DNA of 64,000 nucleotides from Pseudomonas duriflava (GCF_007830155.1 NZ_VLKY01000001.1:124001-188000); one strand, 5' to 3'; numbered from the stretch's first letter, positions 36,985 to 49,757 are shown. Program-made: numbers and translations. The notes: generated by a model from the sequence alone, not told the origin.

Positions 36985-38038
36985 AATCGACAGTTATATC
37001 GGGCGCTCTGTCTTTGTCAGCATCCTGGCAGTATTAGGTGTAATTCTCGGCCTAGCATTGCTGTTCGCCTACATCGATCAACTGGGTGATTTCGACGATA
37101 ACTACGGTGCCTGGGAGGCGTTGCGCTTCGTTCTTCTGACTACTCCTCGGCGAGCCTATGAAATGTTGCCCATGGCTGCATTGATCGGCTGTCTGATCGG
37201 TTTGGGAGCGTTAGCCAGCAGTAGCGAGCTGATTGTCATGCGAGCTGCCGGTGTATCGTTAGGGCGAATCGTATGGGCGGTCATGAAGCCTATGCTGGTT
37301 CTAATGCTGGCAGGCGTACTTATAGGCGAGTATATGGCGCCCTGGAGTGAAAATCTTGCCCAGAGCGGACGTGCATTGGCCCAAGGTAGTGGCGATGCAC
37401 AGAGTTCACGGCATGGCTTATGGCACCGGCAAGGGCGTGAGTACGTTCATGTAAATGCTGTGCAACCCAATGGCGTTTTGTTTGGTGTCACTCGCTACGA
37501 GTTTGACGAGGAGCGCCACCTCTTATCATCCAGCTTTGCCCGGCGTGCCGAGTTCAAAGGTGATCATTGGGAGTTGCAAAACATCGCGACTACCCGTTTT
37601 CATGAGCGTAGTACTGAGGTCATCAAGGCTCCAACCGAGCGTTGGGATATTGCGCTGACGCCTCAAATATTGGATACCGTCGTCATGCAGCCTGACGCTT
37701 TATCCATTTCGGGGCTATGGTGGTACATCCATTATTTGGCCGATCAGGGCTTGAATAACCGTTCTTACTGGCTTGCTTTCTGGGGCAAGGTTCTACAGCC
37801 ATTAGTTACCGCAGCCTTAGTGTTGATGGCTATTTCCTTTATCTTCGGGCCATTGCGCTCGGTTACGCTGGGCCAGCGAATCTTTACCGGCGTGATAGTG
37901 GGCTTCGTTTTCCGTATCGCCCAGGATCTGTTGGGACCATCAAGCCTAGTGTTTGGCTTTTCGCCCTTATTGGCCGTCCTGGTTCCTGCTGGTATTTGCG
38001 CCTTGGCTGGGATCTGGTTGTTGCGTAAAGCTGGTTGA
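36977..38038 (+). CDS. lptG: LPS export ABC transporter permease LptG
   Basis: A 353 aa partner of LptF with the same 3-helix / periplasmic / 3-helix layout. The N-terminus is MNKIDSYIGRSVFVSI, followed by LPMAALIGCLIGLGALASSSELIVMRAAGVSLGRI (coupling helix that contacts LptB). The periplasmic part includes GLWHRQGREYVHVNAV. The ATG lies inside the end of lptF, so the two are coupled. LptB and LptC are encoded elsewhere. A terminator follows directly. Confidence 0.96.
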   Translation: MNKIDSYIGRSVFVSILAVLGVILGLALLFAYIDQLGDFDDNYGAWEALRFVLLTTPRRAYEMLPMAALIGCLIGLGALASSSELIVMRAAGVSLGRIVWAVMKPMLVLMLAGVLIGEYMAPWSENLAQSGRALAQGSGDAQSSRHGLWHRQGREYVHVNAVQPNGVLFGVTRYEFDEERHLLSSSFARRAEFKGDHWELQNIATTRFHERSTEVIKAPTERWDIALTPQILDTVVMQPDALSISGLWWYIHYLADQGLNNRSYWLAFWGKVLQPLVTAALVLMAISFIFGPLRSVTLGQRIFTGVIVGFVFRIAQDLLGPSSLVFGFSPLLAVLVPAGICALAGIWLLRKAG

Positions 38039-38046
38039 AATAGCGA

Positions 38047-38076
38047 AAAGGCCGGAACTCTCTTCTTTCGGCCTTT
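38047..38076 (+). terminator. terminator after lptG
   Basis: AAAGGCCG (38047-38054) pairs with CGGCCTTT (38069-38076) across a 14-base loop, eight bases after the lptG stop. The next 260 bases to the following gene (38077-38339) show nothing recognisable. Confidence 0.65.
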
Positions 38077-38339
38077 CAATCACAGTAAGGTTTTCTGTCG
38101 AATTTCTGCTGAGCGATAAGCAGGCGAGTCGATTAATTCGGCATGCCTGGTATCTTTCCTGAGAAAGTTTTATCCCAATCGATATGGCAATGAAAAATGA
38201 CCTTAAAGATTGGTTCAGCAGCGGAGTCACTAGGAGCGAGTTCCAGCCTATTCGAGTCCCTAGGGAAGTTAAAAATCACCTAGCACATGAGAAATAGTCA
38301 TGTTGATTCTTATGTCGAAGAGACTTAATGAATCATTTC

Positions 38340-38582
38340 TTATGTTCCAAGCACATCTCCCTGTAAGCGTGCTGTACGTTCCTCGATTTCACTCTTGATA
38401 TCATCAGCTACGGCTTTTAGTAGCACTGCATGATGCAGTTGGCTGGCGTGAAGGTCTCGCTCGACGATAATGCCCTGAGGGGTCGTCACGATGACGCGCG
38501 CGAAGTGCTCATTCTGTTCCAGGCATTCTACTTTTCCTTCAGTGGTCAGCTGACCTATCAACGCTGCCAGTAGTCTTTTCAT
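38340..38582 (-). CDS. small protein, possibly DUF3509 family
   Basis: An 80 aa protein with AGGAG nine bases before ATG 38582. The sequence is a short amphipathic N-terminus, a beta-hairpin-like segment (EHFARVIVTTPQGIIVERDL) and a C-terminal helix (AVLLKAVADDIKSEIEERTARL). This pattern resembles the DUF3509 family of small pseudomonad proteins, which have a GxxVxR strand and an IRRDL-type helix; I could not confirm it. It lies between the lptG terminator and the repeat protein gene, and transcription from the latter could reach it. Function unknown. Confidence 0.6.
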   Translation of the reverse strand: MKRLLAALIGQLTTEGKVECLEQNEHFARVIVTTPQGIIVERDLHASQLHHAVLLKAVADDIKSEIEERTARLQGDVLGT

Positions 38583-38778
38583 AACCCGAATCTCCTGAGG
38601 GCCTATCAAAATGACATGACTGGCAAAAGGGAGTTCTAGCCGCTGGGCGGATAGTTCTCGTGGAGGCAGGTAAGTGAATTAGGCGAAAAAGAAGGGAAGG
38701 CAAGCCGGCTGGGGCTGGCATTGATGTCCAGGCACTACAGGGCTAGCCCTGCCTGGTCATTTGGCGGCCGAGACTTTA

Positions 38779-39300
38779 TTACGCCGGGCGGCTCAGATTT
38801 CTTAAGGTAACAGGGCTGGCAGGTGGTGCGGAGGGCGTTAGCGCACCATGCATTCTGTATGTCACGGTAGCATCCTCCGCCAAAGACAAATGAATATCGG
38901 CCCCTAAGGGTAGTATCACAGTCATTTGTGTGCCGGTAGCGGTTACCACTTCGACTTCTACAGTGTCTGAAAGTGTATTGGTAATCGTGTGAATCTTTTC
39001 CACTTCAGCTTCAAGAAACTGCTCGAGAATTACAGGACCCTTATCCAGTTGGGGCGGATAGTCCTCTTGCTTCTCAAAGGAATCGAGCACAGATGGGTGG
39101 GCTTCAAGAAATTGTTCTAAAATCGAGGGTTCTGTATTTAGAAAATGGCTTAGAAGCGAAGGCTTTTCAGGTGTAGTTGGTGCAAGAGTCGACGTGTCTT
39201 CCAAGAGTTTTGTCAGAGCCGACGAGTTGTCTTCCAATAACTGCCCGAGAACGATGGAGTCTTGCTCTACGTGCTGCTCGATTTTTACCGGATCTTTCAT
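38779..39300 (-). CDS. acidic protein with internal leucine-rich short repeats, function unknown
   Basis: A 173 aa protein with a good start: AAGGAG lies nine bases before ATG 39300. Residues 14-105 hold repeated hydrophobic blocks: SIVLGQLLED, SALTKLLED, SLLSHFLN, SILEQFLEA, SVLDSFEK, VILEQFLEA. The eight residues ILEQFLEA occur twice. Spacers are acidic and contain Pro. The C-terminal part (VEVEVVTATGTQMTVILPLG, ATVTYRMHG) reads as beta strands. No signal peptide, membrane segment or known domain is visible. The repeat blocks look like short amphipathic helices. No function is assigned; a Pseudomonas-lineage orphan is likely. Confidence 0.7.
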   Translation of the reverse strand: MKDPVKIEQHVEQDSIVLGQLLEDNSSALTKLLEDTSTLAPTTPEKPSLLSHFLNTEPSILEQFLEAHPSVLDSFEKQEDYPPQLDKGPVILEQFLEAEVEKIHTITNTLSDTVEVEVVTATGTQMTVILPLGADIHLSLAEDATVTYRMHGALTPSAPPASPVTLRNLSRPA

Positions 39301-40075
39301 ATCAACCTCTCCTTGTCAAACTGTACGCATGCTCTAGTGCCTTGCTGTAGCAAGTGGGCCACTAGGGAACTGTGAGTCCTGCCTGAGGGTATGTCTTTGC
39401 GACAAGACTTGCTCACTATAGAAGAACATTTCTAACCGCGACTTAACTTTCTAAGTGGTTCCGCTCTTTCTGACAGGCGGCCCTTTCGCTTTTCTTACCA
39501 GAGTTAGGGCTGCTAAGGGCAGTTTAACTTCCAAACAAAGATTTTATTAAAGCGCTAAAGTTCCAGGTATGTAACTCATAAAGTGGCATCAGGGCCATCT
39601 AGAGCTATGTTTTTACAGTCGTAAGTTAATAATTTTCTTCTTTAGATAGTTACAGATCAACGATTGTTAGTGAGCTTTGTTTTTACAAAAACCTGCTGCT
39701 TTTCGTAATTTCCTGCAAAAATTTCAAAAAATTGGCAAAAAGGAGTGCGTTAGTTTTTGTAAAATCTGGTTTGCTTGTGTAGCAGCTTAAAGTGATAAGC
39801 AAGAGTAAAGATAAAGCCGTTTTAACGTGCGGTAGGGGTAGGGCGTCTCATACGATTTAGATATATAAAAACCTCATATGTGACTGTTTTAATAAAACGT
39901 TAAGGCATAAGGCTAGAAGGCCTTGCGTATCGTTTTATGACAGGTAATTGGTTTTCAAAGGTATGAGCCAAGAGCATTGTTCACTGTGTTCTGTCTATTG
40001 AACAGAAGACAAGTTGTGCTGATAAAGGTCGCTTGGCTTTTTATACAGGTAAGTGGAAGGGCAAATGACAGGCAC
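39301..40075. other. AT-rich gene-free interval
   Basis: About 775 bases with no supported gene on either strand, visibly richer in A+T than the flanks. It includes the promoter region of the repeat protein gene (minus strand), a short perfect inverted repeat CTTGCT/AGCAAG near 39341-39354, a GTTTTT/AAAAAC palindrome near 39680 and a larger symmetric element at 39894-39936. An A/G-rich stretch near 39735 resembles a ribosome site but leads to an immediate stop. It could hold a small RNA, but I cannot demonstrate one. Confidence 0.5.
39894..39936. other. imperfect palindromic element
   Basis: AAAACG (39894-39899) pairs with CGTTTT (39931-39936), and AAGGC (39909-39913) pairs with GCCTT (39920-39924) inside. 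Both strands end in runs of T after the outer arm, so it could be a bidirectional terminator in the gene-free interval. Confidence 0.4.
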
Positions 40076-40098
40076 AAAAAAAGCCAGATAACTGGCTT
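40076..40098 (-). terminator. Rho-independent terminator of tRNA-Leu
   Basis: On the minus strand AAGCCAG (40098-40092), loop TTAT, CTGGCTT (40087-40081), followed by a T-run to 40076. It is placed 43 bases after the tRNA 3' end. Confidence 0.9.
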
Positions 40099-40140
40099 CT
40101 TTGTTTTCCCTCTATAGCATGGCGCTATTTGGGAGATCTT

Positions 40141-40227
40141 TGGTGCCTCGGGAGAGACTCGAACTCTCACTCTGTCGCCAGAAACGGATTTTGAATCCGC
40201 CGCGTCTACCGATTCCGCCACCGAGGC
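40141..40227 (-). tRNA. tRNA-Leu (anticodon CAA)
   Basis: An 87-base class II tRNA on the minus strand. The acceptor GCCTCGG pairs with CCGAGGC before an encoded CCA. The D-arm is TGGCGGAATCGGTAGACGC, the anticodon loop TTCAAAA (anticodon CAA, reading UUG), then a long variable arm and the T-arm with GTTCGAGTC. The 5' flank overlaps the upstream region of divergent queA. Confidence 0.96.
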
Positions 40228-40330
40228 AATGGCGGCGCAGTATAGAGATGAGTTTTAACCGCGTCAACGCTTTTCATGGTCATATTTCATCTCTTCCGGT
40301 AAGCTGTGCGGCCTTTCGAGATGAACCGGC

Positions 40331-42503
<2,173 letters not shown>

Positions 42504-42533
42504 TTTTCAGACTTTGCAACAGGAGTTATTGCA

Positions 42534-42872
42534 ATGAGCTTTCTGATCCCTGCTGCCTATGCCCAGGATGCTGCTCCGGCAGCTGCTGCGCCCGGTGGTG
42601 AATACATCCAGTTCGTGTTTCTGATTGGCTTCGTGGTTATCTTTTACTTTTTGATCTGGCGGCCACAGGCCAAGCGTGCCAAGGAGCATAAGAATCTGTT
42701 GGGTAACCTGCAGAAAGGCGATGAGGTTGTTACTTCGGGCGGTATCGCTGGTCGTGTTGTAAAAGTTACGGACGAATTCGTTGTGATCGAAGTATCTGAT
42801 ACGGTCGAACTCAAGTTTCAGAAAGGCGCTATCGCCGCAACGCTGCCTAAAGGCACGTTGAAAGCGATCTGA
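42534..42872 (+). CDS. yajC: preprotein translocase accessory subunit YajC
   Basis: A 112 aa single-pass inner-membrane protein associated with SecDF. After a short periplasmic Ala-rich start comes one membrane helix (YIQFVFLIGFVVIFYFLIW, about 24-42), then the cytoplasmic RPQAKRAKEHKNLLGNLQKGDEVVTSGGIAGRVV core typical of YajC. AGGAG lies eight bases before the ATG. Thirty bases separate it from tgt. A GC-rich hairpin stands between it and secD. Confidence 0.95.
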   Translation: MSFLIPAAYAQDAAPAAAAPGGEYIQFVFLIGFVVIFYFLIWRPQAKRAKEHKNLLGNLQKGDEVVTSGGIAGRVVKVTDEFVVIEVSDTVELKFQKGAIAATLPKGTLKAI

Positions 42873-42894
42873 TCCAACCCTCCAAGGTATGCAC

Positions 42895-42913
42895 GGGGCG
42901 CGCAAGGCGCCCC
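42895..42913 (+). other. GC-rich hairpin between yajC and secD
   Basis: GGGGCGC (42895-42901), loop GCAAG, GCGCCCC (42907-42913), 23 bases before the secD ATG. Without a T-run it is more likely an mRNA processing or attenuating structure than a full terminator. Confidence 0.6.
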
Positions 42914-42935
42914 GCTTCTTAATCCGGGCGGTGTC

Positions 42936-44804
42936 ATGCTCAATAAATATCCCTTATGGAAGTACCTGCTGATCCTGGCAGTATTGGTAGTCGGCTTCAT
43001 TTACTCTGCACCTAATCTTTATCCTGACGACCCTGCTGTTCAGATCAGTGGTACAAGCACGGAGCTGACCATTACTCAGGGTGATCTGGATAAGGTTAGC
43101 AAAACGCTCTCAGGCGCTGGCATCACTGTGAAGGCGGCTGAGCTGAGCGCTGATGGTAAGCGTGGTCTGATTCGCCTGAGCAAGGCGGAAGAGCAACTGC
43201 CGGCGCAGGATTTGGTTCGTAAGACGTTGGGTGACAATTATGTCGTAGCCCTCAATCTTGCCTCCACCACGCCTCAATGGCTGCGTAATCTGGGCGCGTC
43301 GCCCATGAAACTAGGCCTTGATCTATCTGGTGGGGTCCATTTTCTGCTAGCTGTGGACATGGACAAAGCTGTCGATGCTCGAATGAAAGTCTACGACAGC
43401 GAAGTGAAAACTCTACTGCGGCGTGAGCGCATACGCTACCGCAGCCTGCCTCAGCAGGGAAACGTCATTCAGCTAGGTTTTGCTGATAGCCAGGCGTTAG
43501 AGCAAGCAGCCAGCCTTGTTCGAAAGAATTACACTGATTTCGTCGTAACAGACGAAGCGCGCGACGACATGCAGGTACTTCGTCTAGAGCTTTCCCAGGC
43601 TAGGCTGACTGAAATCCGTGAATATGCCATTACGCAAAACCTTACGACGGTCCGCAATCGGGTTAACGAGCTGGGTGTTGCCGAGCCATTGGTACAGCGT
43701 CAGGGTGCTAGTCGGATTGTGGTAGAGCTGCCGGGCGTTCAGGATACTGCTGAAGCCAAGCGTATCCTGGGTAAGACGGCTAACCTTGAGTTCCGTCTTG
43801 CGGCGACAGCCGACACACCTCGCGGATCGACAGAAAGTTTTGAGTTTCGTGAGCCGGGCCGGCCTTCGGTTCCGCTAGAGCGTAGCATTATCATTACTGG
43901 TGATCAGGTCACTGATGCTTCGGCCAGCTTTGATGAAAACGGCCGTCCGCAGGTCAATATCAAGCTGGATGGCCATGGCGGCGATTTAATGAGCCGTGCT
44001 ACGCGCAGTAATGTGGGACGCAGCATGGCGGTCGTATTCATCGAGCAGAAGCCTGTGACGCGCTATACCCGGCAGGTTGTCGACGGGGTCGAAAAAGACG
44101 TGGCGGTCCAAAGCTTCCAAGAGGACCGTCGGATTATCAGTCTGGCGACCATTCAATCGCCGCTGGGTAACAGTTTCCGTATTACCGGTCTGGACGGTGC
44201 GGGTGAGGCGTCCGAGCTGGCTCTGCTTCTGCGTGCGGGTGGTCTTGCGGCCCCTATGTACTTTGCTGAAGAGCGTACGCTAGGCCCGAGCCTGGGAGCC
44301 GATAACATCGCTAAGGGTGTTAATGCCTCCATCTGGGGCATGGTTTTCGTTTCGCTGTTTATTATCGCGATTTACCGCTTCTTTGGTGTTATCGCTACGG
44401 TAGCATTGGCCTTCAACATGGTTCTGCTGCTCGGGCTCATGTCCGTTCTACATGCGACACTCACGCTTCCGGGTATAGCCGGTATCGTTTTGACGATGGG
44501 CATGGCTGTTGATGCGAATGTCCTGATCTTTTCGCGTATTCGTGAAGAGTTGGCCAACGGGATGCCTGTACAGCGAGCTATCCATGAAGGCTTTAGTCGT
44601 GCGTTCAGTGCCATCATTGATGCCAATCTGACGACTCTTCTAGTGGGTGCAATTCTCTTTGCCATGGGAACGGGGCCGGTTAAGGGCTTTGCCGTCACTA
44701 TGTCGCTGGGCATTTTTACATCCATGTTTACAGCCATCATGGTTACCCGCGCTATGGTCAATTTGATTTTCGGGGGCCGCAACGTCAAGAAGTTGTGGAT
44801 TTAA
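42936..44804 (+). CDS. secD: protein translocase subunit SecD
   Basis: A 622 aa RND-type subunit that uses the proton gradient to pull exported proteins through the SecYEG channel. TM1 lies near residues 7-24, followed by the long periplasmic P1 region (LGLDLSGGVHFLLAVD, then VRNRVNELGVAEPLVQRQG) and the C-terminal five-helix RND core with LPGIAGIVLTMGMAVDANVLIFSRIREEL, which contains the conserved Asp and Arg. Length is in line with Pseudomonas SecD. secF follows after ten bases. Confidence 0.97.
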   Translation: MLNKYPLWKYLLILAVLVVGFIYSAPNLYPDDPAVQISGTSTELTITQGDLDKVSKTLSGAGITVKAAELSADGKRGLIRLSKAEEQLPAQDLVRKTLGDNYVVALNLASTTPQWLRNLGASPMKLGLDLSGGVHFLLAVDMDKAVDARMKVYDSEVKTLLRRERIRYRSLPQQGNVIQLGFADSQALEQAASLVRKNYTDFVVTDEARDDMQVLRLELSQARLTEIREYAITQNLTTVRNRVNELGVAEPLVQRQGASRIVVELPGVQDTAEAKRILGKTANLEFRLAATADTPRGSTESFEFREPGRPSVPLERSIIITGDQVTDASASFDENGRPQVNIKLDGHGGDLMSRATRSNVGRSMAVVFIEQKPVTRYTRQVVDGVEKDVAVQSFQEDRRIISLATIQSPLGNSFRITGLDGAGEASELALLLRAGGLAAPMYFAEERTLGPSLGADNIAKGVNASIWGMVFVSLFIIAIYRFFGVIATVALAFNMVLLLGLMSVLHATLTLPGIAGIVLTMGMAVDANVLIFSRIREELANGMPVQRAIHEGFSRAFSAIIDANLTTLLVGAILFAMGTGPVKGFAVTMSLGIFTSMFTAIMVTRAMVNLIFGGRNVKKLWI

Positions 44805-44814
44805 GGAGGTAGCC

Positions 44815-45723
44815 ATGAAAAGAACTATTAATTTCATGGGGGTGCGCAAGTTCGCATTTGCCATGACGCTCATCCTTACCGTGCTCGCCATTGGTAGTAT
44901 GTTGACCAAGGGGCTGAATCTGGGGCTGGATTTTACGGGCGGGACGCTTATTGAGCTGCGTTATCAAGAGTCTGCCGACTTGGGAGCTATACGCGAACAA
45001 CTGGAAGCGTCGGGATTAAAGGATGCCGTTGTGCAGAGTTTTGGCGCGACGACTGACGTACTGGTTCGTATGCCTGGTGATGACCCTCAGCTGGGCCAGA
45101 AAGTAGCGGACGCACTTCAGCAAGGCAATGAAGAAAACCCTGCTTCAGTGACTCGTGTCGAGTTCGTAGGTCCGCAGGTGGGTGAGGAGCTGCGTGACCA
45201 GGGTGGTCTGGGAATGCTACTAGCGCTGGGAGGAGTTCTGCTCTATGTAGGTTTTCGTTTCCAGTGGAAATTTGCTGTAGGTGCCATTATTTCCCTTGTT
45301 CATGATGTGATCGTGACCTTGGGTATTTTGTCCTTTTTCCAAGTTACATTTGATCTAACCGTCTTGGCTGCAGTTTTGGCCATCATAGGTTATTCGCTTA
45401 ATGACACTATCGTTGTTTTTGACCGAGTACGTGAAAACTTTCGGGTTTTGCGCAAGGCCAGTCTCATAGAGAACATTAATATTTCGACGACCCAAACCTT
45501 ACTGCGAACCATGGCAACTTCGATTTCAACCTTGCTGGCCATCGCAGCACTGTTGTTCTTTGGGGGAGATCACCTGTTCGGCTTTTCGATTGCTTTGTTC
45601 ATTGGTGTGTTGGCGGGTACTTATTCCTCGATTTATATCGCCAATGTGATCCTGATTTGGTTGAACTTGAGTAGTGAGGATCTGATTCCGCCTCCTGCTA
45701 AGGAAGTCGACGATCGTCCTTGA
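44815..45723 (+). CDS. secF: protein translocase subunit SecF
   Basis: A 302 aa partner of SecD. It starts with INFMGVRKFAFAMTLILTVLAIGSM (TM1), then GLNLGLDFTGGTLIELRY, and has the RND core LAAVLAIIGYSLNDTIVVFDRVRENFR with the essential Asp and Arg. Six membrane helices are expected. AGGAGG lies six to eight bases before the ATG. A perfect terminator follows, closing the queA-secF unit. Confidence 0.97.
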   Translation: MKRTINFMGVRKFAFAMTLILTVLAIGSMLTKGLNLGLDFTGGTLIELRYQESADLGAIREQLEASGLKDAVVQSFGATTDVLVRMPGDDPQLGQKVADALQQGNEENPASVTRVEFVGPQVGEELRDQGGLGMLLALGGVLLYVGFRFQWKFAVGAIISLVHDVIVTLGILSFFQVTFDLTVLAAVLAIIGYSLNDTIVVFDRVRENFRVLRKASLIENINISTTQTLLRTMATSISTLLAIAALLFFGGDHLFGFSIALFIGVLAGTYSSIYIANVILIWLNLSSEDLIPPPAKEVDDRP

Positions 45724-45725
45724 GT

Positions 45726-45756
45726 ACATGGGCTGCTTTTAGCAGCCCATGTTTTT
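45726..45756 (+). terminator. Rho-independent terminator after secF
   Basis: A 12-bp perfect stem ACATGGGCTGCT / AGCAGCCCATGT with a three-base loop, then five T. It begins two bases after the secF stop. Confidence 0.95.
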
Positions 45757-45775
45757 ATAGGTGTAGAAAATTCCT

Positions 45776-46258
45776 GTGAGTAAATCGATGGTTGTGGGAG
45801 CGCTCTTTAGCATTGGTGTGGCGACTGCTAGCGGAGTCGTTGCCTATGCGCTTTCAGCGCGAGAACCCCAATTTGCTGAAGTCTTGACCGTCCAGCCTAT
45901 CAAGGAAGTTATTAAGACGCCTCGTAATGTATGTAAAGACGTTGCCGTGACATATCCGCACTTGGTGAAGGATCAGGATCGAATTGCTGAAGCGGCCGTA
46001 AATACTGAAGTAGGCGGTGTGGAGAGATCTGCTAGTAGAAAAAACCAAGAGCGTCCGCCGCTGAAAGATTTCTTTACAGTAACAGAAACGCGCTGCAGCA
46101 CGATTATAGATATAAGTGAAAAGGTCGTTGCTTACGAAATAAAGTATCTAATCAATGGCACTGTTAAGCAGATGCGTATGAACCGTGATCCAGGTAATCA
46201 GATTCCTGTAATGGGTAATCAGTTAGTGTTAGCTGGCGATTCAATTACGGTTCAATAA
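45776..46258 (+). CDS. secF-adjacent small envelope protein, related to glycine-zipper 2TM (17 kDa antigen) proteins but lacking the zipper
   Basis: A 160 aa protein with GTG start 45776 (MSKSMVVG). It has one N-terminal hydrophobic segment (about 4-27), then YALSAREPQFAEVLTVQPIKE, TPRNVCKDVAVTYP and, near the end, TRCSTIIDISEKVVAYEIKY and DPGNQIPVMGNQLVLAG. These flanks match a pseudomonad family next to secF whose members carry a glycine zipper (repeated GxxxG helices) in the middle. Here that middle is AEAAVNTEVGGVERSASRKNQ, with no zipper. It may be a degenerated or adapted member. The comparison is from memory. Function unknown. Confidence 0.7.
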   Translation: MSKSMVVGALFSIGVATASGVVAYALSAREPQFAEVLTVQPIKEVIKTPRNVCKDVAVTYPHLVKDQDRIAEAAVNTEVGGVERSASRKNQERPPLKDFFTVTETRCSTIIDISEKVVAYEIKYLINGTVKQMRMNRDPGNQIPVMGNQLVLAGDSITVQ

Positions 46259-46270
46259 TAAGCGTTATGC

Positions 46271-46308
46271 AATATAAAAAACCCGCTTACTAGCGGGGTT
46301 TTTATATT
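46271..46308. terminator. bidirectional Rho-independent terminator
   Basis: CCCGCT/AGCGGG core with flanking A5 and T5 runs and AATAT/ATATT outer arms. It sits between convergent genes, 12 bases after the small envelope protein and nine bases before the dolP stop. Confidence 0.9.
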
Positions 46309-46317
46309 GAGAGAGCA

Positions 46318-47874
<1,557 letters not shown>

Positions 47875-47878
<4 letters not shown>

Positions 47879-49632
47879 AGTGGAGTCGGCTGAGTAAGTG
47901 GTTGAACCTGGCCATTAATGAACTGAGCCCAGGGGAGTTTACGTGTCACGCGTTGAGTTGAGCTGAGACTTAGCTCGCCGGATAGGCCTTCTAATTCAGT
48001 ATTTGGTAAGGCCTTAAGCTGTGGAAGCCGGCTGGAAAGCATGTAGGCATCGGCGCCCATGGCATAGAGTCGCCCAAAGCTACTAGCCGCTTGAGGCCAC
48101 TGTGCAACCACTTTACGGCGTATTGGATTGTTTGGCTCGAGTAGCCAAGGGGTTTCGCAGAACTGAATACCGTTTAGGTCTTGATCCTGCGCAGGGTTGC
48201 TGGTGCCCGTGTAAAGATGAGACGTTGCATATACAGGGATGTTGCCAGCGTACTGATAGGCCAGCGTAGGATTGATCTGGCGAGCCTGCTGGGGAGTGGC
48301 TGCTAGGAAGATGAGGTCAATGCTCTGGCCGTTCTGTCGGTTCTGCAATAGACGGCTGATCTGTCGTGCAATCTCGACCGGCTGATCGATTCTCTCAGCA
48401 CCTAGTAATGCACCGCCCTGAGCTTGCCATTCACGGCTGAACGCTGCTAGGACGCGATCACCCCAATCGCCGCGAGGAACAAGTGCCACGGCAGTATGCT
48501 TGCCATCTTTTTTGGCGCGTAAGGCAGCCTCACGGGCCTCGTCCTCTGCTGCCAGACCGAATTGGTAGAGTTGTGCAGGGCCTTCGTCTTGCGTGTCGCT
48601 GTAGTTCAATGCGAGTGTCGTAATAGGTAACTGCTCGCGATCATTGAGCTGTTTGACGAGGCTCTTTTCTAGCGGCCCGATAACTAACTGAATGCCATCT
48701 GACTTGGCTCGTTGGTAGAAGTCATCCAGGGAGCGCATCTGGGTACTATCATAAAAAATCACGGCAGGCGGCGAAGTGCCTTCCTGTTGGCTTTCGTATA
48801 GTGAAGCCATAAAACCATCTTGCAAAGCCTTCGATACATTAGCCAGCTGACCTTGCTGCGGAAGCAGAAGGGCGATTCGATTCAGCGGTTGTTGTTCGGT
48901 CGTTCTGAGTGCTGCCAGCGCTTTAGGTAACTGGAGGGCGGCGGGATGATTCGGGTTTTGCGCACGCCAGGCATCAATGGCTGCAATTTGCTGATCCAGG
49001 GAGGCATTGGTACGTGTAAGGCTGACTAAGGCTAGCCAGCCATTGAGTTCGGTGTTTCCAGGGATTGCTTGTAGCTGCTCGGCTGGCAGGGCGGCTACCA
49101 AGCCCCAAATGGCTTCATGGTTATCGGCGATCTGCTGAGGGTCTTTTAGCATGGGCGCGATATAGATGCGCTCCTTAGCTGCCGGCAACTGTTGCTGATC
49201 CGCCTCAAGGGCTCGAGCCTTAACTAATGATGTACGGATTTGCTGTTCGACAGGAAGTTCGGCAATACGCTCGAAGCCTGGTTGTTGCAATGCCTGCAGA
49301 GCCTGTTTGGGCTGATTTTCAGTCAATGCTATTTCGGCACTTAGTGTTCCGGCATATACCTGCGGCACAGGTTTCAATTGCTGGAGCTGGAGTGATGCTA
49401 GGATCTGCTTCGCTTGTGTCAGGTTGTGCTGCTTATAGGCTAAGTCAGCTGCAGACAGACGCAACATGTTTGCCTCTTCAGAGGTGCTATTGCCGGCCTT
49501 TTCCAAGAGCTGTTGAATAGAGGCTTGAGGCGTCCGGGGCAACTCGCCCAAGGTATTGGACGGTGCATTGGCACAAGCGGCCAAAAGACTGATGAGAGGG
49601 ACGCTTAACAGCGTACGCAGGCGAACGGTCAT
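47875..49632 (-). CDS. lpoA: penicillin-binding protein activator LpoA
   Basis: A 585 aa outer-membrane lipoprotein that stimulates the bifunctional peptidoglycan synthase PBP1a from outside. Signal peptide ends LLAAC (Cys20). An N-terminal TPR-like region (about 30-270, LRLSAADLAYKQHNLTQAKQIL) precedes a periplasmic-binding-protein-like domain (about 275-end) starting RIALLLPQQGQLANVSKALQDGF, with VIGPLEKSLVKQLND and GADAYMLSSRL. It is the first gene of lpoA-yraN-diaA-dolP and divergent from rsmI across 125 bases. Confidence 0.93.
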
Positions 49633-49757
49633 GTCGTATGTCCTGACGCAATCGGAATGAAGTGCATGGATTGTAACCAGTGGCAGCCTGTGGCGCGAAT
49701 GGCAGTAGCTCGAAACGCGTACAATACCTCTGACTTCATTGTTGCAAGAGGCCTTTC

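Noticed and set aside
44372-44788. 138-codon minus-strand frame opposite secD
   Set aside because: A shadow of the secD membrane core: no ribosome site and no recognisable protein.
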